Below, piece after piece: positions 1 through 9,361 of a stretch of DNA of 34,554 nucleotides. Within the stretch, counting starts at the first letter, position 1; every line of letters starts with the position of its first letter. The translations under genes were made by a program, and so were the position numbers. The notes under the pieces were generated by a model, which was not told the origin of the DNA, did no database searches, and saw nothing but the letters and a program-made list of their open reading frames with translations. This DNA is from Candidatus Faecalibacterium gallistercoris (GTDB taxonomy: Bacteria; Bacillota; Clostridia; Oscillospirales; Ruminococcaceae), in assembly GCA_019116585.1 (NCBI GenBank), contig DXBJ01000004.1, positions 1 to 34,554 of the forward strand, written 5' to 3'.

Positions 1-225
1 CATCTGCTGCGTTGCATTCGCTTGCATTCCACAAAAGCAGCCGCGCCGAGCGCGTCCTGCGGACGAAGCAGCGAAGGCACGGCTGGCGCAGCGCTCCGGT
101 TTTCGCAAGCGGGCATCGTCCCGCGCCGCGAAAATCGGCTAAGCGCAAGAGTTTCAGCGCTCATGCGCCTTGCATCTGGCGCTTTTTGGCGAATATCTCA
201 GCATGTTTGAATTCTCAGATACACC
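1..225. repeat. Gene-free edge with inverted copy of a dispersed palindromic repeat
   Basis: I see no supportable gene here. The stretch is rich in short palindromes. The 17-mer at 51-67 (CGCGTCCTGCGGACGAA, itself a small hairpin) occurs as its exact reverse complement at 34505-34521. The flanking sequence, for example the CGCAAGCGGGC-like block near 107-117, also resembles the reverse complement of the right edge. The short ORFs across it have no recognisable domain. It is probably an intergenic repeat cluster downstream of the minus-strand sensor kinase gene. Confidence 0.6.
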
Positions 226-1491
226 CTAGCCGGCCTCCGGCACGCTGCCCGTAAAACAGAACCACCGGTTGCGGCAGGAGAGGACGTACTCCCCGCCGTA
301 GCGCTCCAGCACGCTCTGGACGTTGGCCAGGCCCATGCCGTGGCCGGGCTCGGCCTTGGTGGAGGCCGGCAGCTCCCCCGCCGTCAGGGGGATGTCCCGG
401 GCCACCCGGTTGCGCACCGAGATCACGAACGCCCCGTCCAGCTTTTTGATGCGGAGGGTGACCTGGGGCGGGTCCGCTTCGGCGGCGCCCCGGATGGCGT
501 TGTCCAGCAGGTTGCAGAACAGGGTCACCAGCTCGGCGTTCTGGAGCGGGAAGCGGGCCAGGTCGCACAGGTCAAAGTTCAGCAGCACCCCGCTGCGGGC
601 GGCCTGCCGGTACTCCTTGCTCAGGACGGCGTCCAGCAGGGGGTTGTGGGTGTCCACCACCGCGGTGCCGGCGGCCACCGCCTTAGACACGCTGGCCAGG
701 TAGGCCCTGGCCCCCTCGACGTCCCCCTGCTCCAGATAAAAGCCCACCGCCCCCATGTGGTTGGTGAACTCATGGGTCAGGCGGCGCTGGCTCTGGTAGG
801 ACTCCATCAGGGCGTCGGCCCGCTCCTGCTCGATCTTCATCCGGGCCTCGGTCTGGCTGGCCTGGGTGGACCGGACGCTGAGCATGGTGAACAGGGCAAA
901 ATACACCAGCGTGGCCAGGATCAGCAAAATGCAGATCAGGACCATATAGCTGTACTGGTTGGTGTCCTGGCCGAAGTTGGTCAGGATCACGTTCAGCAGG
1001 GCGATCAGGCAGATGTAGACCGTCCCCACCATCTTCTGGACGGGGTCGATGGCCCCGATCCAGCGCCGGAGCAGCCGTATCCCCAGGTACAGCAGGGCGT
1101 TCAGCACCACGCCGTACAGCAGGATGCTCTGGGGCAGCCGCCAGATCTCGGACATGGGCATCTTGTTCAGCCCTGCCGCCAGCGCCCCCACCGTGTTGCC
1201 GTAGCCCAGGATCACCACCCCGCAGACCACCACCGAAAAGGCCTTCTGGAGCAGGCCGCCCCCAAAAAAGAAGGCGGCCGCCAGCATCCGCAGGGCGTTG
1301 AAGGTCAGCGCCCAGGGCGAGTAAGGGACGTACGTCCCCCACAGCACCTGCGAGCCCACCCACAGCAGGCAGAGCAGCAGCGCCGCCGCCCAGCGGGGCA
1401 GGCGGCCCCGGCCCAGGATGGCGGCTTCGATCTGGAGCGCGGCGACGAACTCGCCCCCGCAGGACAATGCCACCAGCAGCCTTTCATTCAT
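226..1491 (-). CDS. AgrC-like sensor histidine kinase (GHKL ATPase)
   Basis: This is a membrane sensor kinase of the AgrC/ComD class, which detects extracellular peptides and phosphorylates a LytTR regulator. About 420 residues. The first ~205 residues form about six hydrophobic segments, followed by a coiled linker. The dimerisation box contains HEFTNH, with the likely phospho-His near residue 240. A GHKL ATPase domain follows, with the N box NLLDNAIRGA and the G box GHGMGLANV near the C-terminus. Its ATG overlaps the end of the upstream regulator gene by 8 bases (ATGAATGA, 1484-1491), so the two are translationally coupled. No agrB or agrD is visible in the window, so the signal is unknown. 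The class is clear; the ligand is not. Confidence 0.88.
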   Translation of the reverse strand: MNERLLVALSCGGEFVAALQIEAAILGRGRLPRWAAALLLCLLWVGSQVLWGTYVPYSPWALTFNALRMLAAAFFFGGGLLQKAFSVVVCGVVILGYGNTVGALAAGLNKMPMSEIWRLPQSILLYGVVLNALLYLGIRLLRRWIGAIDPVQKMVGTVYICLIALLNVILTNFGQDTNQYSYMVLICILLILATLVYFALFTMLSVRSTQASQTEARMKIEQERADALMESYQSQRRLTHEFTNHMGAVGFYLEQGDVEGARAYLASVSKAVAAGTAVVDTHNPLLDAVLSKEYRQAARSGVLLNFDLCDLARFPLQNAELVTLFCNLLDNAIRGAAEADPPQVTLRIKKLDGAFVISVRNRVARDIPLTAGELPASTKAEPGHGMGLANVQSVLERYGGEYVLSCRNRWFCFTGSVPEAG

Positions 1492-2206
1492 CCCCGAAGC
1501 GCCCCTTCCATTCCAGATACAGCCTGCGCACCCCGGCGTAGCCGGTGCGGCTGACGCTGAGCTCGGCGCCGTTGCGCATCCACACCTTGTAGCCGACGAT
1601 GCGGCTGATATACTTCATGTTGACCACCGCGCTGCGCCCGATGCGGACAAAGCCGTTTTCAAACAGGTCTCCCGGCAGCTCGGACAGCTTGCCGTAATAG
1701 ACGCACAGGGGCTTGCGGGGCTCCTCCCCCATGACCAGCACCCGCCGGCCCTCGCTCTCCAGCGAGTAGATGTCGTCGTAGGGGATCTGCCTTGCCTCCC
1801 GGTTGAACTCCACCGGCAGGGCGCGCCGGACGCCGAACAGCTCCTGATACACATCCTCCAGGCAGGGCGGCAGCATCCGCCGGATGTCCCCTTTCAGGAT
1901 ATACCGGAACGCGCTCACCGTGTACCCCTGGGGCGCAAACTCCAGATACGCCGAGATGTACACCAGCAGGATCCGGGGGTTTTTCTGCTTCAGGGTCCGC
2001 CCCAGCTCGATGCCGCTGGCCGTGACCAGGTCCACGTCCAGAAAAGCCAGCTGGATGTTCTCCAGCCCGGGCAGGGCCTGGGCTTCCTCCGCGCTGGCGC
2101 ACACCATACACTGCACCGGCACATAGTTGGCCTCAAAAAACGGGACGGCCGCACTTTTGACCTTTTCCGCAAAGACCACGTCGTCGTCGCAAATCAAACA
2201 ATTCAT
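1484..2206 (-). CDS. LytTR-family response regulator (AgrA-like)
   Basis: A 240-residue two-domain response regulator. The receiver begins with the acidic pocket CDDD (residues 5-8), and the phosphoacceptor Asp lies in LAFLDVD near residue 58. The C-terminal ~100 residues are a LytTR DNA-binding domain (GDLFENGFVRIGRSAVVNM, then the VNMKYI region). This architecture matches AgrA/ComE-type regulators, which bind pairs of imperfect direct repeats. It is the first gene of a two-gene minus-strand operon with the AgrC-like kinase and is preceded by an AGAGGGA ribosome site. Its targets cannot be read from the window. Confidence 0.88.
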   Translation of the reverse strand: MNCLICDDDVVFAEKVKSAAVPFFEANYVPVQCMVCASAEEAQALPGLENIQLAFLDVDLVTASGIELGRTLKQKNPRILLVYISAYLEFAPQGYTVSAFRYILKGDIRRMLPPCLEDVYQELFGVRRALPVEFNREARQIPYDDIYSLESEGRRVLVMGEEPRKPLCVYYGKLSELPGDLFENGFVRIGRSAVVNMKYISRIVGYKVWMRNGAELSVSRTGYAGVRRLYLEWKGRFGDE

Positions 2207-2287
2207 ACACCAAATCCCTCTGTTGTTACCGCACCAAAATCACGCCGAAAGCGGCCGGGCCGCCCGGCGTTCGCACTCATTTTTCTT

Positions 2288-2316
2288 AAAATACACAATA
2301 TCCGCACCCTTGTCAA
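2288..2316 (-). promoter_or_regulatory. Promoter of the LytTR/AgrC operon
   Basis: On the minus strand, TTGACA (2311-2316) and TATTTT (2288-2293) are separated by 17 bases, upstream of the regulator start at 2206. The local drop in GC supports it. Confidence 0.6.
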
Positions 2317-2341
2317 GGTGTCAGGGCCAACGCGCCGGCCC

Positions 2342-2370
2342 TTGTCCGCCGGGCGGGGGCGTGCTACAAT
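2342..2370 (+). promoter_or_regulatory. Promoter of the DUF5131 gene
   Basis: TTGTCC (2342-2347) and TACAAT (2365-2370) with a 17-base spacer, about 40 bases before the predicted start. It lies divergent from the LytTR/AgrC promoter. Confidence 0.6.
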
Positions 2371-2409
2371 AAAATCAGAGATATGTTCCACAGCGAGGAG
2401 GTGAAGCCT

Positions 2410-3192
2410 GTGCCCATCTGGAACCCCTGGCACGGCTGCCATAAGATCAGCCCCGGATGCCTGAACTGCTATGTCTACCGCCGGGACGAGGCGGTGGGCC
2501 GGGACGCCTCGGCCGTGGCCCGGACCGCCGACTTCGACCTGCCCGTCCGGCGGGACCGGCACTGGGCCTACAAGCTGCAGCCGGAGGGCCGCACCGTCTT
2601 TACCTGCATGACCTCCGACTTTTTCCTGGAGGAGGCCGACCCCTGGCGCCCCGCCTGCTGGGCGATGATGCGCCAGCGCGCCGACCTGCACTTTGCCATC
2701 ATCACCAAGCGCATCCACCGCTTTGCCGCCTGCATCCCGCCCGACTGGGGCCAGGGCTACCCCAACGTGTCGGTCTACTGCACGGTGGAAAACCAGGACA
2801 TGGCCGACCGCCGCCTGCCCCTCTACCTGACGCTGCCCATCCGGCACAAGCACATCTGCCACGAGCCCATGCTGGGCCCCATCTGCATCGAGCCCTACCT
2901 TGCCTCGGGCCAGATCGAATACGTCCTCTGCGGGGGCGAGTCGGGGCCCCGCGCCCGGCCCTGCCGCTACGAGTGGGTACTGGACACCCGGGCCCAGTGC
3001 ATCCGGCAGGGGGTGGCCTTCCATTTCAAGCAGACCGGCGCGGTCTTTGTCAAGGACGGCCGGACCTACCGCATCCCCCGCCGGCTGCAGCAGAGCCAGG
3101 CGGCCCTGGCCGGCATCGACTACGACCCCCGCCCCGCCGCCGGCCTGCCCCCCGCCCCGCCCCAGCAGCTGCGCTGGGACGACAGGGCCTGA
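2410..3192 (+). CDS. DUF5131 (phage Gp37/Gp68-like) cysteine-cluster protein
   Basis: About 260 residues. The N-terminus WNPWHGCHKISPGCLNCY carries the diagnostic Cys cluster of DUF5131/Gp37-Gp68 proteins, a family found in phages and bacteria and considered related to radical SAM enzymes. Its biochemical activity is not established as far as I know. Other family-like segments are FTCMTSDFF, IITKRI, HICHEPML and the GGESG motif near residue 180. I chose the GTG at 2410 because an AGGAGGTGA ribosome site (2396-2404) sits just before it; an ATG at 2383 is in frame but would bury that site. It stands alone between its own promoter and the glycerol operon, with no phage genes nearby. Confidence 0.82.
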   Translation: MPIWNPWHGCHKISPGCLNCYVYRRDEAVGRDASAVARTADFDLPVRRDRHWAYKLQPEGRTVFTCMTSDFFLEEADPWRPACWAMMRQRADLHFAIITKRIHRFAACIPPDWGQGYPNVSVYCTVENQDMADRRLPLYLTLPIRHKHICHEPMLGPICIEPYLASGQIEYVLCGGESGPRARPCRYEWVLDTRAQCIRQGVAFHFKQTGAVFVKDGRTYRIPRRLQQSQAALAGIDYDPRPAAGLPPAPPQQLRWDDRA

Positions 3193-3224
3193 ACCCCCTT
3201 TTTGCCCCGATGCTGCGGTTTCTC

Positions 3225-4834
<1,610 letters not shown>

Positions 4835-4859
4835 GCCAAACAAAAGGAGAACGTTCTTT

Positions 4860-6293
4860 ATGATCGACGTCATCATCATCGGGGCGGGGGTGTCCGGCTG
4901 CGCCATCGCCCGGGAGCTGGCCCGCTATCAGGCCGGCATCCTGGTCCTGGACAAGGAAGAGGATGTCTGCTGCGGCACCAGCAAAGCCAACAGCGCCATC
5001 GTCCACGCGGGGTTCGACGCAGCCCACGGCACCCTGATGGCCAAGCTGAACGTGGAGGGCAGCAGGCGGATGCCCGCCCTGGCCAAAGAGCTGGACTTTG
5101 CCTACGACCCCTGCGGCAGCCTGGTGGTCTGCCTGTCCGAGGCGGACCGGCCCCGGCTGCAGGCTTTGTACGAGAACGGCGCGGCCAACGGGGTCGAGGG
5201 GCTGCGGATCATCGGGCGGGACGAGCTCCTCGCCATGGAGCCCCACATCGCGGACGAGGCCGTCGCCGCCCTCTGGGCCCCCACGGGGGCCATCGTCTGC
5301 CCCTTTGGGCTGACCTACGCCCTGGCCGAAAACGCCGCCCACAACGGCGTCCGCTTCCAGTTCGACACCGCCGTCCGGGCGGTCCGGCCCATCGAGGGCG
5401 GCTGGCGGGTGGAGACCGCCCGGGGCAGCCTGGACGCCCGGCTGGTGGTCAACGCCGCCGGCGTCCACGCCGACGAGCTGCACAACATGGCCGCCCCCGG
5501 CGACCCCATGCAGATCATCCCTCGGCGCGGGGACTACTTCCTGCTGGACCACACCGCCGGGGACCACGTCCGCCACACCATCTTCCAGCTGCCGGGGCCT
5601 GCCGGCAAGGGGGTCCTGGTCACCCCCACCGTCCACGGCAACCTGCTGGTGGGGCCCACCAGCATCGACATCCAGGACAAAGAGTCCACCGCCACCACCG
5701 CCGCCGGCCTGGAGGAGATCCGCGCCAAGGCCGGGCTGGCGGTCAAGGACCTGCCCCTGCGGCAGACCATCACCAGCTTTGCGGGCCTGCGGGCCCACGA
5801 GCCCCGGCACGACTTCTTCATCGGGGAGGCGGCCCCCGGCTTTGTGGACTGCGCCGCCATCGAGTCCCCCGGCCTGTCCAGCGCGCCGGCCATCGGGGCC
5901 ATGGTGGCCGGCATCGCGGCCGGCCGCCTGCACCTGGAAGCGAAACCCGACTTCGATCCCGTCCGCAAGGGCATCCTGGACCCCAAGACCCTCCCGCTGG
6001 AAGAGCGGGCCGCCCTGATCCGGCAAAACCCCGCCTACGGGCAGATCATCTGCCGGTGCGAGAGCGTCACCGAGGGCGAGATCCTCGACGCCATCCACCG
6101 GGTGCCCGGGGCCCGCAGCCTGGACGGGGTCAAACGGCGGACCCGCGCCGGGATGGGCCGCTGCCAGGCGGGTTTCTGCAGCCCGCGGGTCATGGAGATC
6201 CTGGCACGGGAGCTGGAGGTCCCCCTGTCCCAGGTGACCAAATCGGGCGGGGCGTCCAGGATCATCCTGGGCGTCAACAAAGACGCACTGTGA
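4860..6293 (+). CDS. FAD-dependent glycerol-3-phosphate dehydrogenase-like protein (GlpA type)
   Basis: A 477-residue FAD oxidoreductase of the DAO superfamily. The dinucleotide fold GAGVSGCAIARELARY starts at about residue 8. The substrate-binding DAO core is followed by a BFD-like [2Fe-2S] domain: CRC near residues 398-400 and GRCQAGFC near 434-440. Together with the next two genes this is the clostridial anaerobic G3P-oxidation set, presumed to oxidise sn-glycerol 3-phosphate to dihydroxyacetone phosphate. It starts 25 bases after glpK with its own AAAGGAG-type site. An L-2-hydroxyacid oxidase role is possible from sequence alone, but the operon favours G3P. Confidence 0.88.
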   Translation: MIDVIIIGAGVSGCAIARELARYQAGILVLDKEEDVCCGTSKANSAIVHAGFDAAHGTLMAKLNVEGSRRMPALAKELDFAYDPCGSLVVCLSEADRPRLQALYENGAANGVEGLRIIGRDELLAMEPHIADEAVAALWAPTGAIVCPFGLTYALAENAAHNGVRFQFDTAVRAVRPIEGGWRVETARGSLDARLVVNAAGVHADELHNMAAPGDPMQIIPRRGDYFLLDHTAGDHVRHTIFQLPGPAGKGVLVTPTVHGNLLVGPTSIDIQDKESTATTAAGLEEIRAKAGLAVKDLPLRQTITSFAGLRAHEPRHDFFIGEAAPGFVDCAAIESPGLSSAPAIGAMVAGIAAGRLHLEAKPDFDPVRKGILDPKTLPLEERAALIRQNPAYGQIICRCESVTEGEILDAIHRVPGARSLDGVKRRTRAGMGRCQAGFCSPRVMEILARELEVPLSQVTKSGGASRIILGVNKDAL

Positions 6294-6306
6294 GGGGGGA
6301 ACCACG

Positions 6307-7569
6307 ATGAAAAACGTAGACCTTGTCATCATCGGCGGCGGGCCCGCCGGCCTGGCCGCCGCCATCGAAGCGCGCCGGCACGGGGTGGAGGACCTGCTGA
6401 TCCTGGAGCGGGACAGCGAACTGGGCGGCATCCTGAACCAGTGCATCCACAACGGCTTTGGCCTGCACACCTTCCGGGAGGAGCTGACCGGCCCCGAGTA
6501 CGCCGCCCGCTACATCGCCCAGGCCCGGGAGCTGGGCATCCCCTATAAGCTCGACACCATGGTGCTGGACCTGGCCGCCGACAAGACCGTCACCGCCATG
6601 AACCGCACCGACGGCCTGTTCCAGCTGCACCCCAAAGCCGTGGTGCTGGCCATGGGCTGCCGGGAGCGCCCCCGCGGCGCTTTGAACATCCCGGGCTGCC
6701 GGCCCGCCGGCATCTTCACCGCGGGCACCGCCCAGCGGCTGGTGAACATGGAGGGCTACCTGCCCGGCCGCAAGGTGGTCATCCTGGGCTCGGGGGACAT
6801 CGGCCTCATCATGGCCCGCCGCATGACCCTGGAAGGGGCGCAGGTGCAGGTGGTGGCCGAGCTGATGCCCTACTCCGGCGGGCTGAAGCGGAACATCGTC
6901 CAGTGCCTGGACGACTACGGCATCCCCCTCAAGCTCAGCCACACGGTGGTGGACATCCAGGGCAAAGAGCGGGTCGAGGGCGTCACCCTGGCCCGGGTGG
7001 AAAACGGCCGGCCCGTCCCCGGCACCGAGGAGCACTACGACTGCGACACCCTGCTGCTGTCCTGCGGGCTGCTGCCCGAAAACGAGCTCAGCCGGGCCGC
7101 CGGGGTCCAGCTCAGCCCGGTGACCGGCGGCCCCGCCGTCAACGAAAGCCTGGAGACCAGCATCCCCGGCGTGTTTGCCGCCGGCAACGTGCTCCACGTC
7201 CACGACCTGGTGGACTACGTCTCGGAGGAGGCCGGCGCCGCCGGGGCCCATGCCGCCGCCTTCATCCGGCAGGGGGGCCAGGGGCCGGACGCCCCCGCCC
7301 TCCCCGTCCGGTGCGCCAACGGCGTCCGCTACACGGTGCCCAGCACCGTCCGGCCCGCCTGCGCGGGGGACAAGCTGACCCTCCGGTTCCGGGTGGGCAA
7401 CGTCTACCGGAACAAAAAGATCGCCGTCTATCTGGGCGATACCTGCATTTTCACCCGCCGCCGCCCGGTACTGGCCCCCGGCGAGATGGAGACCATCCAG
7501 CTGAAAGGGGACCTGCTGCGGCAGGACCCCGCCGCCGGCAGCATCACCGTCACATTGGAGGAGGCGTGA
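6307..7569 (+). CDS. FAD/NAD-dependent oxidoreductase (GlpB-like partner)
   Basis: A 420-residue pyridine-nucleotide-disulphide-oxidoreductase-type flavoprotein. The FAD loop GGGPAGLAAAIEA lies near residue 10 and a second nucleotide-binding loop, GSGDIGLIMARRM, near residue 160. A FAD-closing motif near IPGVFAAGNVLHVHDLVD (about residue 290) is followed by a ~100-residue C-terminal extension. In clostridial glycerol operons this protein follows the GlpA-like subunit and is thought to pass electrons from G3P oxidation. The 13-base gap and the GGGGGAAC-like ribosome site support co-expression. Its electron acceptor is not evident. Confidence 0.86.
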   Translation: MKNVDLVIIGGGPAGLAAAIEARRHGVEDLLILERDSELGGILNQCIHNGFGLHTFREELTGPEYAARYIAQARELGIPYKLDTMVLDLAADKTVTAMNRTDGLFQLHPKAVVLAMGCRERPRGALNIPGCRPAGIFTAGTAQRLVNMEGYLPGRKVVILGSGDIGLIMARRMTLEGAQVQVVAELMPYSGGLKRNIVQCLDDYGIPLKLSHTVVDIQGKERVEGVTLARVENGRPVPGTEEHYDCDTLLLSCGLLPENELSRAAGVQLSPVTGGPAVNESLETSIPGVFAAGNVLHVHDLVDYVSEEAGAAGAHAAAFIRQGGQGPDAPALPVRCANGVRYTVPSTVRPACAGDKLTLRFRVGNVYRNKKIAVYLGDTCIFTRRRPVLAPGEMETIQLKGDLLRQDPAAGSITVTLEEA

Positions 7570-7572
7570 GCG

Positions 7573-7941
7573 ATGGAAACAAGACAACTGATCTGCATCG
7601 GCTGCCCCATGGGCTGCCCCCTGACGGTGGAGCTGGAGGGCGGCGCCGTCATCCGGGTGACCGGCAACACCTGCCCCCGGGGCGACGCCTACGGCCGCAA
7701 GGAGGTCACCGACCCCACCCGCATCGTCACCACCACCGTCCGGGTCCGGGGCGGCGTCCTGCCGGCGGTCTCCTGCAAGACCCGCAGCGACGTGCCCAAG
7801 GGCCGGATCTTTGACGTGGTCCGGGCCCTGAAGGACCTGGAGGTCCCCGCGCCGGTGGCCATCGGCCAGGTCCTTCTGGAGGACGCCGCCGGCACCGGGG
7901 TGGCCGTCGTCGCCACCAAAAACGTGGCCGCCCAACCGTAA
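7573..7941 (+). CDS. DUF1667 protein, third subunit of the clostridial G3P oxidation set
   Basis: A 122-residue small protein. The N-terminal Cys cluster CIGCPMGCPL (residues 9-18) and a further Cys in GNTCPRGD suggest metal or Fe-S binding. It is the usual third member of the FAD oxidoreductase/FAD oxidoreductase/DUF1667 trio after glycerol kinase. It begins 3 bases after the preceding stop, so it is translationally linked. A role as a small electron-transfer subunit is inferred from context; no activity is known to me. Confidence 0.88.
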   Translation: METRQLICIGCPMGCPLTVELEGGAVIRVTGNTCPRGDAYGRKEVTDPTRIVTTTVRVRGGVLPAVSCKTRSDVPKGRIFDVVRALKDLEVPAPVAIGQVLLEDAAGTGVAVVATKNVAAQP

Positions 7942-7948
7942 CCGCAGC

Positions 7949-7992
7949 AACGCGCCCCTCCCCTCTGCACAGGCAGCGGGGAAGGGCGCGTT
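7949..7992 (+). terminator. Hairpin directly after the glycerol operon
   Basis: AACGCGCCC(c)TCCCC pairs with GGGGaAGGGCGCGTT across a 14-base loop, starting 8 bases after the DUF1667 stop. There is no following T-tract, so it may act as a 3' stabiliser; the T-tailed hairpin at 8162-8202 is the likelier end of the transcript. Confidence 0.5.
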
Positions 7993-7994
7993 CC

Positions 7995-8148
7995 AGCGTG
8001 TCGCAAAAGCGCCACGCTCCAGGGGGAACCCATTTCTGCGCGCAGTCGCGCGACAGAAATTCTTTCCCCCTGGTATCCCCCTGGGGACAAAATTTAGCGC
8101 CGAACCATGCACTCGCCGCAAGGCGGCTCGCACACTCTCGGCGCCAAA
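7995..8148. repeat. Dispersed palindromic repeat, copy 1
   Basis: Three stacked inverted repeats. (1) AGCGTG/CACGCT at 7995-8018. (2) A long imperfect hairpin in which CCAGGGGGAA (8019-8028) pairs with TTCCCCCTGG (8064-8073), with inner ATTTCTG/CAGAAAT. (3) AAATTTAGCGCCGA-type arms around 8090-8148. Arms 1 and 2 and the 17-mer CCCTGGGGACAAAATTT (8079-8095) recur at 34344-34553. A 15-mer of arm 1 recurs inverted at 16619-16633. No coding content is seen. Confidence 0.75.
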
Positions 8149-8161
8149 TTTCCCTGTATGT

Positions 8162-8202
8162 GTCCCGTCCATCCGCACATGTCGGCTGGACGGGACTTTT
8201 TT
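8162..8202 (+). terminator. Intrinsic terminator, copy of a conserved hairpin cassette
   Basis: GTCCCGTCCA (8162-8171) pairs with TGGACGGGAC (8187-8196), followed by six T. It ends plus-strand transcription from the glycerol operon. A near-copy, including much of the loop, lies inverted at 22319-22357. Confidence 0.8.
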
Positions 8203-8224
8203 GACAGCCCGGATCTGTATGCTT

Positions 8225-9238
8225 TTACCGGTAATCCTCGTTGAGGAACAGGGCCTTGACGGCCACCACCTCGTCGTACTCCTGCTGGTCCACCTCGACC
8301 TCCGCGTTCAGGGCCTTCAGGTCCTGCTTGACCGTTTCCAGCGCGTCGGGGATGCGGGCCGCCCGGCCCTCCTCGATCACCCGCTGCATCCGCCGGAGGA
8401 CGATGGGGTGGGCGTAGCGGGCCGGCAGGGGGAACTCGCCCCGGTAGCCCTTCAGATAGCCGGCCATGTCCTGCTGGGCCTTTTCGTTCCGGGCCATGAT
8501 GGCGTTCTTGTTGTTGCGGGCGGTGGGCAGGACGCTGACCCCCGAGAACATGAAGATGGCGGCCAGCCCAAATAGGGCGAAGTAGACCCCAAAACTGCCG
8601 GTGCCCTGCAGGATGGTGGCGACGCCGAACAGCAGCGACACCAGCCCCAGCACCGTGATGGCCAGCGCCACCCAGCGGTAGCTGGGCTTGCTGCAGAGGT
8701 AGGCCCGCTTGCGGCGGGCGGCCTTGCTCAGCTCCTGGGCCAGCTCGGGCTTTTGGTCCAGATAGACGGCGGCGTCCTCCAGGGCGCGGAGGGAGCGCTG
8801 GGCCTCGTGGGTCAGCTCGGGCTTTTTGCGGGCGGCCCGCTCCTGCTCCCGCCGGGCCAGGCGGGCCTCGGCGGCGGCGCTGACCAGCTTGATCTCCGGG
8901 TGGGCCCGGCCGATGCAGTCCAGCATCTGGTCCACCTGCTCTTCGTATTTGAAGTTGCACTGTTTCTGCCGGCCGCCGTCGTACTCCACCACCAGGTAGG
9001 GGATGGAGGCAAAGATCCCTTTTTGGGAAAAGCCGCCCTGGCTCATGGCCACCCGCTTGAACACCCGGGTGACGGCAGGATAGGTGATGTAATAGCGCCG
9101 GTCGATGTAAAAGCTGTTGAGATACAGCGCCTTTTCTCCGACGCCGCAGGGGCCGAATTTTTTGCAGTTTTTCTTGTCGGCGGCCAGGGCGTCGGGGTCC
9201 AGGGCCGCGCCGCCCAGGCGGGCAGGTTTGAATAACAT
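8225..9238 (-). CDS. Hypothetical membrane protein with two central TM segments
   Basis: About 337 residues; I do not recognise the family. The N-terminal ~110 residues are soluble, with a Cys-containing stretch (KKNCKKFGPCGVGEKA) and a mixed strand/helix pattern. A charged Ala/Arg/Glu-rich, probably coiled-coil region follows at ~125-190. Two hydrophobic helices lie near 200-220 and 230-255 (WVALAITVLGLVSLLFG and GVYFALFGLAAIFMF), then a ~80-residue charged tail. The ATG at 9238 was chosen for the AAAGAGG site just upstream; the reading frame extends further without support. It is downstream of cstA on the same strand, separated by a large hairpin. Confidence 0.7.
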   Translation of the reverse strand: MLFKPARLGGAALDPDALAADKKNCKKFGPCGVGEKALYLNSFYIDRRYYITYPAVTRVFKRVAMSQGGFSQKGIFASIPYLVVEYDGGRQKQCNFKYEEQVDQMLDCIGRAHPEIKLVSAAAEARLARREQERAARKKPELTHEAQRSLRALEDAAVYLDQKPELAQELSKAARRKRAYLCSKPSYRWVALAITVLGLVSLLFGVATILQGTGSFGVYFALFGLAAIFMFSGVSVLPTARNNKNAIMARNEKAQQDMAGYLKGYRGEFPLPARYAHPIVLRRMQRVIEEGRAARIPDALETVKQDLKALNAEVEVDQQEYDEVVAVKALFLNEDYR

Positions 9239-9282
9239 AGGCTGCAACCTCTTTCCAAAAAAAGATACGCGGGGAATGCAAG

Positions 9283-9322
9283 GGCCCGCCAACCGCTGTT
9301 GCTGGGCAGCGGCTGGCGGGCC
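9283..9322 (-). terminator. Large hairpin between cstA and the hypothetical gene
   Basis: GGCCCGCCAACCGCTG (9283-9298) pairs with CAGCGGCTGGCGGGCC (9307-9322) with one mismatch. It lies 40 bases after the cstA stop on the minus strand. There is no strong T-tract on either side, so termination may be partial. Confidence 0.5.
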
Positions 9323-9361
9323 GTTGTGGTTCACACGGGGCCGGGCCGGCCGGTGTGGAAG

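Noticed and set aside
12-254. Short open frames in the left edge
   Set aside because: No ribosome site, no domain, and the sequence is palindromic repeat.
2383-2412. ATG at 2383 as the start of the DUF5131 protein
   Set aside because: The AGGAGGTGA ribosome site at 2396-2404 would then be inside the gene, and family similarity begins at the GTG at 2410.
7995-8148. CRISPR array
   Set aside because: The repeats are palindromic, unequal and not regularly spaced with unique spacers, and no cas genes are nearby.
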